A stretch of DNA of 14,891 bases from Globomyces pollinis-pini (lineage: Eukaryota; Chytridiomycota; Chytridiomycetes; Rhizophydiales; Globomycetaceae). Location of the stretch: the NCBI GenBank assembly GCA_025399215.1, contig MU621471.1:1-14891 (forward strand), read 5' to 3'. This document shows, one piece after another, positions 7,868 through 14,891 of the stretch; the stretch's first letter is position 1; every line of letters starts with the position of its first letter. The notes below the pieces were generated by a model. It worked only from the letters and a program-made list of their open reading frames with translations, searched no databases and was not told the DNA's origin. A program made the position numbers and the translations under genes.

Positions 7868-10223
7868 ATGGATTCGTCAACAAATACCAACACCGAAACT
7901 AAGTCAAAAGCGGACTCGTTACTGCAGCAATTCTACTCTAAAACCGCCCAGATTTTGGTTCAATCTAGACTCCAAATTGAACCCAAAAATATTCAAAAAC
8001 GAAATAAATGGGTGAGTTTGACGATTCATATTTAATTCTGCATATAGTTTAATATAGAGTTGGAAGATTATGAACCTTTACGAGAAGAACTCAAATTCTG
8101 GAAAGGTCAATTACTAACTGCTCAATCACCACCGTTGATAATCGACTTTTTATTGGACATATCTGGATTATCATCAAATCAGCATTTGATGTTAAAAAAT
8201 AACAGCACTGGTAGGACTCATAGAATTAGGTCAGAAGACTTGCAAGGTGTTGATTCTACAGGACGATCAATCCGCAAAAAACATATCTTGTTGGAAACGT
8301 GGCAACTAACATTCTCGTAAGTGACTTGCAGATAAGGATCATCAAATTTTGATCTCTTAATATCTTCATTCCATTAACTGTTCGTAGACCTGATATCCCC
8401 CATGATACCCCAGAACTACCAGTTGTATATAAGAAATCAATAGTATTTTTCAGAACCCTGTACAGTTTTGTTAGATTGATGCCATCCTATCGAATATGCA
8501 GAAATTCTGCTAGACAAAAGAATTCTTGTAAAATCATTTATCGTCTGGGATCATCAAGAGTTCATTCACCATTCGATGCTGGATTAGGTAGGCCAAACTT
8601 AGACTAAACAAATATTTTTAAGATCAACTGCTACCTTCAACTGATATGCGACTTGGGTTGTCAGAAACAGCTTTTGAAAGTGTGGAAACACCACTAGGGT
8701 ATCATATAATTAGATCACTAATTGTATGTAGCGTATTTCATTTACATACAACTTACAGAATCGAATGCGATTTTGCAGTAGATGATTCGGAAGTTGCTTT
8801 GGATCGATTTGCTGATGTTGAACCAAATTTTTTCAGTCTTCAACAAGTATCAAAACGAAATTCGCAGAATTCCATTTCTAATTCTTCCGACAATGATTCT
8901 GCAACTAAAATGCATAGACAACTCTCCCACACGGATTCACTGAAGCGACCTGGATCTAGTTATAAACGGGAAGGAGTACGAATACCATTTTCCAAGATAT
9001 CCAGTCCTAACCCAATGAAATCAAATTCTATAAATTCATCCCCTGAGACTCAATTTCGTGTTGGTACTGCACCACATAAAAGCATGTTACATTCGCTACA
9101 ATCACCTCATTTTGTACCATTCACCCCACCGCATACTGATTTCACTCCTCCGTTCGCAAATAATTGGACACTGGGATATTCTGATCAACCACCACCATTT
9201 TCAACTGCTTCAATGTCACAGTCCGATGCAAACAAGTTTGTGATCGAGAAGCCAGATTTTCTTAGTTCTTCACCACCTTTTGCAATTCATAAACAAGAGG
9301 TATGGTTTAAATTTGCGTTTTTAACCTGGAATAGTCTGATGACCCTAGCAAGTCTTTGTCAATTGTTCGAAGACCTTCATATATTTTTCCTTCATCTCCA
9401 AATACAGTTTCATCCACACCTTTACATAATACTCCATTACTTTTCACTCCAACATCTTCTTTTGCACATTCATCTGTGATGAAACAATTAAATTCTCATT
9501 CTAATCCTATTATTGTACAAAAACCTCCTGAAATAGAACAATTTTTATCTACAATCGAACAAATTCAACCATTAAAAATCACTTCAGGAGAATCTGTGAA
9601 ACAATCACTTTTGACCGGTTCAAGAGTTGAGAGTTCACAAACAATAGTAATGCGAATTCTACAATAACAAATTAGATGTCTACTTTAGATCGATTCAAAG
9701 CACTAAAAACCAGCAATGATGCATTTACAAAACAAATTGATTTACAACAGATTAATGAACTTCAAGAATCAAAATCGAGCCCAATGAAAGAGAGTCCTGG
9801 TCTAATTACTCCTGATTTAGATCCAGTAAACTTCTGTATTTTTTGACTTTTTAGCCATTCCTACGTGAGATTGTGAAATTTGAACCACCATCTGCACATC
9901 CTACAACGAATTTTCAAGGTCAATTTTCGACAAATTTAAATACGCAACTAACCCCCTTCAATATGAATCAACCTGATTTTGCTAATGCATCTATGCCATT
10001 CCCAAATCAGACTTGGCAACCACCAACAGTAGAGAGAATGAATCAATCCAATATATTACAATCTGATAAACGAAATCGGCAAAGATCAGCAACATCAGAG
10101 TGGATATCATCAAAAGATCCTATTGATCGATATGATGGGTTAAGTCGTTCCGAATATAGTTTAAGACAACCTAGCCATGATGAAGATGATTTATTGTTCA
10201 ATATGTCGGAATTGGATGTGTAG
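7868..10223 (+). CDS. ATG13: Autophagy protein Atg13 (HORMA-domain subunit of the Atg1/ULK complex)
   Basis: I predict eight exons: 7868-8011, 8048-8316, 8388-8587, 8623-8698, 8732-9299, 9335-9646, 9676-9825 and 9855-10223. They total 2088 nt and encode 695 residues. The N-terminal third is the Atg13 HORMA domain, from FYSKTAQILVQSR near residue 22 through ILLETWQLTF and ELPVVYKKSIVFFRTLYSFV (about 147-166) to TYRIECDFAVDD. The rest is a long Ser/Pro/Asn-rich disordered tail, as in fungal Atg13. It ends with the short acidic-hydrophobic DDLLFNMSELDV that fungal family members also carry. Atg13 scaffolds Atg1 kinase and Atg17 at the phagophore assembly site and is regulated by TOR phosphorylation in yeast (family knowledge). 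Introns are 36, 71, 35, 33, 35, 29 and 29 nt. The 33-nt one (8699-8731) has no stop and keeps frame. ATG 7868 gives a normal-length N-terminus. Confidence 0.95.
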
Positions 10224-10249
10224 AGGACTTGAATGATCAATAACTTGTT

Positions 10250-10255
10250 AATAAA
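10250..10255 (+). terminator. AATAAA polyadenylation signal of ATG13
   Basis: It lies 26 nt after the TAG at 10221-10223 and 3 nt from the oppositely oriented signal of AIM41. Confidence 0.6.
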
Positions 10256-10258
10256 TTG

Positions 10259-10264
10259 TTTATT
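10259..10264 (-). terminator. AATAAA (minus strand) of AIM41, overlapping its stop codon
   Basis: TTTATT on the plus strand overlaps the AIM41 stop (10263-10265). The minus strand reads TAATAAA at this point. Confidence 0.55.
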
Positions 10265-10862
10265 ATTTTGATTTCGATGACAAAATTTCTTTGGCAACGT
10301 CAGATATCATTTTTCTAGACACGACTGCTACATCCAGTTCCGAGTTAAGGACTTTCATTAACTTGCCCAAATCTTTAACATCTTTTGCACCGACTTTATC
10401 GATAGTTTCTTGAACAATCTTTGATAATTCATCTTTTGACATTTGCTTTGGTAAGAAAGACTGTAATATGACTAATTCATCTTCTTCACTCTTTGCCAAA
10501 TCATCTCTACCACCCGATCGATATTCTTTTACGGAATCCTGTCTTCGTTTCTACACATTAATGCATTTGGACTTGATTACAATTCCCTTTTGAATTAGCT
10601 CTGAAAAACTGGGAAGTTTATCAGAACCAGATTTTTCTGCAGTTATATTATCGGCCAAAACTGATTTTATAACAGTCACCTTGAGTTTATCTTTTGCTCT
10701 CATTGCAATTTTTAATTCATTCTTTAGAGTATCTTTCAAAGCTAACAATATTGGTGAATATCAATTCAATATACCCAAGTCTGGAGTTTGTGTTGCTAAT
10801 CGCCTGAGCAGAAGGGATTGGGTTGGTAATTTGTAGATGGACCGACAGATTCTGACAAACAT
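10263..10862 (-). CDS. AIM41: AIM41-like mitochondrial GatB/YqeY-domain protein
   Basis: I predict three exons, in coding order 10862-10775, 10741-10581 and 10550-10263. They total 537 nt and encode 178 residues. The open frame around 10748 has no ATG. Taking the acceptor at 10742 and donor at 10774 adds a first exon whose ~28 residues are rich in Arg, Ser and Leu (MFVRICRSIYKLPT, then LLLRRLATQ) without acidic residues until its end. That is a textbook mitochondrial presequence and supports the model. The YqeY-like domain then runs to the end: LKDTLKNELKIAMRAKD, a KRRQDSVKEY segment, EDELVILQSFLPKQMSKDE, and GKLMKVLNSEL near the C-terminus. The family is related to the tail of GatB amidotransferase; yeast Aim41 is mitochondrial, with poorly defined function. 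Both introns (33 and 30 nt) are ultra-short. A 16-base T tract lies just upstream of the ATG on the coding strand. Confidence 0.92.
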
Positions 10863-11210
10863 TCAGTTTTAAAAAAAAAAAAAAAATTGAGTACACGGAG
10901 AAACAGGAACACTAAGGTATTAAGGTATTTCATATGGTATCAAGCTAAATCGATTAAGGTATATTTGGAATGCGATGAAAAGAAAGAGTATGGAAACATG
11001 ATTCAAGCGATGGACGCGAATGTATTATTGAACCGAAGCATGAGAGCATTTAGAATACAAAACAATGTCCAGTTTACCTACACCAGAGTCCATCAGTAAG
11101 AATGTAAACAAGGGATCGTGTTCAGTTGGGTCTTTGGTCATGTGAGTGCCTCAATGTTAATCGTTCATGATCCCATCCAACAAAAGTTGTCTTTGCTTTT
11201 ATATCCTTAA
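10863..11210. other. Divergent intergenic region, AIM41 / ankyrin gene, with a possible small spliced ORF
   Basis: This 348-bp region contains the T tract of AIM41. On the plus strand it has a long stop-free frame: 10887-11095 continues, after a candidate 30-nt intron (11096-11125, GTAAGA...TTCAG), through 11126-11210. The only in-frame ATG, at 10998, would give 60 residues ending LLLYP. The TAA stop (11208-11210) directly abuts the ankyrin ATG at 11211. I do not recognise the peptide, and zero spacing to the next start argues against a separate gene. A short TAAGGTAT motif is repeated around 10914-10961. Confidence 0.35.
10871..10886 (-). promoter_or_regulatory. 16-bp T tract upstream of the AIM41 start
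   Basis: Sixteen A on the plus strand are sixteen T on the AIM41 coding strand, at -9 to -24 from its ATG. Poly(dA:dT) tracts commonly exclude nucleosomes at fungal promoters. A second such tract precedes the 158-residue gene at the right end. Confidence 0.4.
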
Positions 11211-12308
11211 ATGTCACTCTTTGGATTACCGAATGAGTTGCTTTTCTTCATTACTAGCAACCTTAATTTGAAGGAATATCATTGTCTTAGGTTGGCTTCC
11301 AAATTGTTGAATTTACCAGTGGTTCCTTACCTGACTTGGGAAGCATATATCGAATCAGTCATTATCTTGGATTTATACCAAACAGACTCTTTGATGAAAC
11401 CACTCTCTATCCATATTGATTACTATCGACTGGAATTGCTTTTTGACCACAAACAATTTAATGTCATCTTTAATATACTCAAATCAAAACCAAATTCTAT
11501 ACCAAAACAAACAAAAGAAGATATTTTTATCAAATCATCTATTCATGGAATCACAAATATTGTTCAATTGTTATTGAATGACTCAAGTGTAGATCCATCA
11601 GTCAATAACAATTGGGCAATTCGTCAAGCTGCCATCAATGGGCATTTGGAATGCCTTCAAATTCTTTTAGCTGACGAAAGAACGGACCCATCAGTTGATG
11701 ATAACTCTTGTATACATTTGATTGCCCAAAATGGACATCATGAAATTTTAGGTTTGTTGATGAAAGACGAAAGGGTAGATCCATCTGCAGTTCATAATCA
11801 AGCAATTAGAAATGCTGCCTTAAGAGGTAGGACTGAATGTCTTCGACTGCTGCTACAAGACCCAAGAGTTGATCCCACCGCAAAGGATAACATATCGATT
11901 GTCTGGGCTTCAAGGAATGGCTTCACAGATTGTGTTAAATTGCTATTGGCCGATCCTCGTGTAAATCCAACGTCTGCTTGTAACCAAGCTGTCAGGAATG
12001 CATCTGAAAGAGGACATTATGAATGTGTCAAACTCCTGTTAAGAGACCCTAGAGTGGATCCTACTGCTGATGATAATGGTGCAATCAAGATGGCTTGTTA
12101 CAATGGACATATGAATTGTATAAAACTCTTATTGGATGACCGAAGAGTGGACCCAACTGCCGAGAATCATACAGCATTTCGTCTAGCGTGTGAAAATGGA
12201 TTTGATGATGCGGTTAGATTACTTTTAACAAACCATCATGTTAATCCAAGGCACAAAGATATTATAAGAATACTTAAAGGCTTTGACAGATTGTACTTGC
12301 TCAATTAG
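11211..12308 (+). CDS. Ankyrin-repeat protein with F-box-like N-terminus
   Basis: This is a single intronless frame of 365 residues ending in TAG. Residues 4-35 (FGLPNELLFFITSNLNLKEY, then LRLASKLL) resemble an F-box, which in other proteins binds Skp1 in SCF ubiquitin ligases; the match is weak. From about residue 103 the protein is an ankyrin array. The marker (D/N)P of each unit falls at residues 128, 159, 190, 221, 252, 283, 314 and 345, an exact 31-residue (93-nt) period without indels. Units follow the pattern RVDPTADDN, then A.R.A..NGH.ECVKLLL.D. Arrays of this RVDP type are multi-copy in chytrid and some amoebozoan genomes (family knowledge). The function would be protein binding, possibly as a substrate adaptor; the partner is unknown. 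Lack of introns sets it apart from most neighbours. AATAAA follows at 12397-12402. Confidence 0.92.
   Translation: MSLFGLPNELLFFITSNLNLKEYHCLRLASKLLNLPVVPYLTWEAYIESVIILDLYQTDSLMKPLSIHIDYYRLELLFDHKQFNVIFNILKSKPNSIPKQTKEDIFIKSSIHGITNIVQLLLNDSSVDPSVNNNWAIRQAAINGHLECLQILLADERTDPSVDDNSCIHLIAQNGHHEILGLLMKDERVDPSAVHNQAIRNAALRGRTECLRLLLQDPRVDPTAKDNISIVWASRNGFTDCVKLLLADPRVNPTSACNQAVRNASERGHYECVKLLLRDPRVDPTADDNGAIKMACYNGHMNCIKLLLDDRRVDPTAENHTAFRLACENGFDDAVRLLLTNHHVNPRHKDIIRILKGFDRLYLLN
11592..12245 (+). repeat. Ankyrin-coding tandem repeat, 93-nt period
   Basis: Seven complete units and the start of an eighth lie in exact 93-nt register. They are conserved at protein level (RVDPT and CVKLLL motifs) but diverged at DNA level, so the array is old rather than freshly expanded. 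Confidence 0.85.
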
Positions 12309-12396
12309 AACAAATGAATGGTATCGCCTCTTATCATTTCAAACGTACAAACTCTGTAGTGCTTGTCTATTTTAAATCAAGTAAAATATCTATATC

Positions 12397-12402
12397 AATA
12401 AA
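12397..12402 (+). terminator. AATAAA polyadenylation signal of the ankyrin gene
   Basis: It lies 88 nt past the stop at 12306-12308 and 38 nt from the stop of the convergent gene. Confidence 0.5.
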
Positions 12403-12426
12403 CAGTCAAACCATTTTAAAACAGAA

Positions 12427-12432
12427 TTTATT
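12427..12432 (-). terminator. AATAAA (minus strand) of the AIP-like gene
   Basis: TTTATT on the plus strand, 8 nt beyond the TAA at 12440-12442 in the minus-strand direction. Confidence 0.55.
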
Positions 12433-12439
12433 TGTTTAA

Positions 12440-13863
12440 TTAGTTGAATAGCTTTCCACCATACATTGACTTTTCCTTTTGTGCATGTGCCTTTAATTTT
12501 TGGTTTAATAATTTAATGTGAGCATTTAATTCATTATACTCGCCAGATGAAATGTCCAACAGCTGACCACATCGTTCAAAATCTTTTTCAGCCAAATCTA
12601 AATCTCTACCTAAGGCACAATAAGCTTGTCCTCTTCGAAAATATGCCTTGGAGCACTTTGTATCGTGCTGCAGAACTTCGGTACATTGAACGATTACTGA
12701 TGGATAATCTTTGAGTTTTAATTTACACGCTGCATAGTTTAATCTACAGGCTTTCATCCAAGCATCCAAATCATCCAAATTGATCAGATTATCTTCTGGT
12801 ATGATTGAAATCTCATTGGTAAACTTGTTATTCAATTTATCCATTCTTTCTTTCTTTAAGTCTAAAACAATTCCACTGGATGATAACGTTTCTAATAAAA
12901 CTAAACATCTTTCGTACTTTTCCAAAGCTCCAACCCAATTTCCTTTTTTATACAATTCCCCACCTTCATTCTTACGCAGAGGTATTTCTTGATACTTTTC
13001 ATTTGGACTTAATTCCCAAGCCTCTTTGCTGAAACTATCAGGTTTTTGTATTGAAATCAATTCAAACTCAAACTCAAACGGGCATCCAATTGCGTCTTCT
13101 AATCCTTGACTGATTTCCATCATTTCAGGTGTCATATGAGCGCAACAACCGGAAAAGTTGATTGGTGGTTTTCCTTGACTCTTTAAATCATTATTCATCT
13201 TTTCTTGTCTCATGATCGTTTCTAATTGAATGAATCCCTATAACTAGTTAAAATTGATGTGGTTATTAAATACTTCACAATATTCTGGCATACATAAAAA
13301 TCTAGACTTCTCGCCAACTTTCATTGTTTTAATGGCAATTTCCATTGCAGTAACAGAAAAGGAATAACCTATTCTCAATTCAAACGGATTTTTATCATTC
13401 TTTCTTGAATCCGAAATCAATGTTCTAACTGGCTTTTGAGCTGGATTTAAAGGTAACTTTGAAGTATTCTTTACTTTCTTTTCTATTTGAATTTAATATC
13501 TTAATTTTAATTACTTTTTGAATTTGATAGCATTTTCTCTACCATTTCCATTTTTGATTTTAATAACTCTTCTCGTTGTTTACTGTCTGTTTGACAGCTA
13601 TGATCATGTTTATGATGTGAACCACTACTTGAATGATCATGACAGCAATGTGTATCTTTTTCCGAAGTTGTATCTGTTGATTTTTCATCTGCATTAGTTG
13701 GTACTATGTAAGCATGTACAGTATAATGAAACTTTGCGTTGAATCCTTTCGTCCAGTTTATTTTTGGACCAGTTTTGGTAATAATTGGAATTTTAACAAT
13801 ACCACCATCTGGGGTGATGCTCTCTGATAGATTTTGGACTGATTGCGCTTCTGGTTGTAACAT
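12440..13863 (-). CDS. AIP/XAP2-like co-chaperone (FKBP-like domain plus TPRs)
   Basis: I predict three exons, in coding order 13863-13515, 13482-13274 and 13237-12440. They total 1356 nt and encode 451 residues (human AIP is 330). ATG 13863 starts at MLQPEAQS; the frame extends upstream only through non-ATG codons. Residues 20-50 (GGIVKIPIITKTGP, FNAKFHYTVHAY) start an FKBP-like fold. It resumes with TLISDSRKN, FELRIGYSFSVTAMEIAIKT and MKVGEKSRFLCMPEY. The Trp of the FKBP pocket is Met here, so isomerase activity is unlikely, as in AIP. Between strands sits an insert with a His/Cys-rich run at residues 72-90 and a charged helix. TPR motifs lie at about 272-305 (EGGELYKKGNWVGALEKYER) and 343-412 (LNYAACKLKLKDY, SKAYFRRGQAYCALG). 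The family binds Hsp90/Hsp70 C-termini through the TPRs. Introns are 32 and 36 nt. Confidence 0.9.
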
Positions 13864-14379
13864 TAAAAAAGTGAAACAAATTTTGAACTTAAACAAACAC
13901 AAACGCGACTTTCAGTCACTTTTGTATCGCAACGATTGCGATCTTGGACTTCTAATCTCTCTTATATTTCGATCAGATATTGAAATATCTAAATGTTAAA
14001 CAGTGTTCAAATATCTATTTAATACCATAACCAGAATATCAACTATACAAATAGAAAATCCCCATCATTCGACACGTTTTAGATACATCATTGGCTCACA
14101 TTCGTGTCAAAGGGTTTCAGCGGTTAGGGGCAGTGTATAGGCTGATTGACATGATGTAGGCTTTGAAGAATTACTATAACGTGGCAGTGTAATGACGTTT
14201 GTAAATGGCTCAACAGTCGGCTAAAAAACCTACCCAACATTGAAGGTGTTGCTAGTGACGTTGATTGAATCACCAACTGTGATATTTTACGTAATTATAG
14301 CTTTCTGTTGACGAATTGCTAGGCTGCAGTGTAAGAGTTAAGATTACAATTATATTATTAAATATACAGATTATATTCT
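13864..14379. other. 516-bp region without a recognised gene
   Basis: This is upstream of the AIP-like gene and downstream of the 158-residue gene (both minus strand). Stops interrupt all frames in 14000-14340, and I see no tRNA B box or spliceosomal RNA signature. The right part (14100-14340) is less AT-rich than its surroundings. It contains CAGTGTA three times (14131-14137, 14185-14191, 14327-14333) and TGACGT twice (14193-14198, 14256-14261). It could be a promoter or an unannotated non-coding RNA. Confidence 0.5.
13926..13990. promoter_or_regulatory. Two small palindromes upstream of the AIP-like gene
   Basis: ATCGCAA-CGA-TTGCGAT lies at 13926-13942 and AGATATT-GA-AATATCT at 13975-13990, each with perfect 7-bp arms. 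They are 63 and 112 bp upstream of the ATG, where transcription-factor dimers could bind. No factor is assigned. Confidence 0.3.
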
Positions 14380-14856
14380 CTAATATTCTTCCTCGTTTCT
14401 TTTATGCCAAGGTTTTGAGGGCTTTTCCTCTTGTTCACCATATCCATCATCGTAACCGTGACTAGATTGTTCATTGTATCGCTGCTGATATGGTTTATTA
14501 TAATTTGAGTTGTTGCTTGCATATGACTGATTGCCATTACTTCGGTATGTTTTCTGAATCTTGTTAGCTTTCTTTTCTGCTTTCAGGACATTCTTCTCAT
14601 ATTTTTTCCCGTCTCTATCATATTCTGTGCGTTTAGGATCCACTGTTGAATCTCTTTTCTCTAATGCAAGTTTTCCTGCAGCAAGAGCATCATCGCTTTT
14701 AGACTGGGCTTCAGTGGTGGGTAATCGCATGATTTTGACATAGGCACCAATGAAGACTTGCTTTTGTTTGTCACTCATGGCTTTACTTCCGAAATGCGTC
14801 TTAAAAGCTTCTCTTGCCATGACTAATTCTTTTGCTGTTTTCTTTGGTTTTCCCAT
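14380..14856 (-). CDS. Unrecognised 158-residue basic protein with a low-complexity Tyr/Asn/Gln-rich tail
   Basis: This is one intronless frame from ATG 14856 to TAA 14380-14382. I do not recognise a family. Residues 1-100 are Lys-rich and predicted helical, starting MGKPKKTAKELVMAREAFKT, with MSDKQKQVFIGAYVKIMRLP in the middle and a charged KKYEKNVLKAEKKANKIQK helix before the tail. Residues 103-145 are rich in Tyr, Asn, Gln, Ser and Gly (SYASNNSNYNKPYQQRY), resembling disordered RNA-binding or prion-like segments. The last residues are acidic. The composition suggests a nucleic-acid- or ribosome-associated protein, but that is inference. No AATAAA is seen after the stop. A T tract of at least 15 bases precedes the ATG on the coding strand. 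Confidence 0.75.
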   Translation of the reverse strand: MGKPKKTAKELVMAREAFKTHFGSKAMSDKQKQVFIGAYVKIMRLPTTEAQSKSDDALAAGKLALEKRDSTVDPKRTEYDRDGKKYEKNVLKAEKKANKIQKTYRSNGNQSYASNNSNYNKPYQQRYNEQSSHGYDDGYGEQEEKPSKPWHKRNEEEY

Positions 14857-14876
14857 TTGAATTGTGTTTAATTGTT

Positions 14877-14891
14877 AAAAAAAAAAAAAAA
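14877..14891 (-). promoter_or_regulatory. T tract upstream of the 158-residue gene, running off the window
   Basis: At least 15 A on the plus strand are T on the coding strand, starting 20 nt before the ATG at 14856. It resembles the tract before AIM41. It may extend beyond the window end. Confidence 0.35.

Noticed and set aside
8317..8387. 71-nt ATG13 intron as a fourth tandem intron pair
   Set aside because: It has no internal AG|GT, and no internal exon fits the HORMA alignment; I treat it as one ordinary intron.
9300..9479. Continuation of the ATG13 frame past 9299 into a hydrophobic Phe/Leu/His-rich tail
   Set aside because: It is read-through of a 35-nt intron. Splicing 9300-9334 restores the Ser/Pro-rich Atg13 tail, which leads to the conserved C-terminus.
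10871..10886. A16 tract as the poly(A) tail of a retroposed copy
   Set aside because: Neither flanking sequence is a processed copy: AIM41 beside it keeps its introns, and there is no target-site duplication.
13864..14379. tRNA or spliceosomal snRNA gene in the long gene-free region
   Set aside because: I found no B-box-like GGTTCGAATCC on either strand and no U1, U2, U4, U5 or U6 core sequence by eye.
1..14891. CRISPR array, bacterial operon, virus or transposon content
   Set aside because: Genes are spliced, eukaryotic and have AATAAA signals; there are no regularly spaced repeats other than the ankyrin-coding array, and no transposase, integrase or terminal inverted repeats.

Overview
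This window comes from a compact, AT-rich, intron-rich nuclear genome. The best fit is a zoosporic (chytrid-grade) or related early-diverging fungus. Three things point there. The Atg13 and CHY-RING proteins are fungal in style. There is a PPIL6-type cyclophilin, a family whose animal members are linked to ciliated cells. The ankyrin gene has the 31-residue repeat unit seen in chytrid and amoebozoan ankyrin families. All three standard stop codons are used. The species assignment is inference from gene content alone.

Layout, left to right: 3' end of a trypsin-like serine protease (+); PPIL6-like divergent cyclophilin (+, 8 exons); MGRN1/RNF157-like RING E3 (+, 4 exons); a tyrosine phosphatase of the NFRD/CX5R type (+, 4 exons); an RCHY1/PIRH2-type CHY-RING E3 (-, 7 exons); an unrecognised 338-residue membrane protein (-); ATG13 (+, 8 exons); AIM41, a GatB/YqeY-domain mitochondrial protein (-, 3 exons); an F-box-like/ankyrin protein (+, intronless); an AIP/XAP2-like FKBP-TPR co-chaperone (-, 3 exons); and an unrecognised 158-residue basic, low-complexity protein (-). 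These are unrelated housekeeping and regulatory genes, not an operon or gene cluster. Themes that recur by chance are ubiquitin ligation (two RING E3s and a possible F-box protein), autophagy and chaperoning.

No long multi-exon gene is visible as one open frame. Protein-family alignment from memory, together with GT/AG sites, let me rebuild each gene. In every case the summed exon length is a multiple of three. Most introns are only 25-36 nt, which is exceptionally short. I infer 30 removed segments. Four of them are longer, and three of those four (58, 63 and 57 nt) have an AG|GT near the middle that divides them into two halves of 28-35 nt. Each half looks like a complete ultra-short intron, so these may be back-to-back introns separated by a zero-length exon (recursive splice sites). 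This is the most unusual feature of the window.

Other points are acceptor pairs TAGTAG/CAGTAG in both E3 genes, where using the upstream site would insert an in-frame stop; stop-free, frame-preserving introns in the MGRN1-like gene and ATG13; an RNF126-type zinc ribbon at the C-terminus of the CHY-RING protein; and AATAAA signals within 0-40 nt of most stop codons, so convergent genes overlap at their 3' ends. All exon structures are predictions from the sequence and have no transcript support here.
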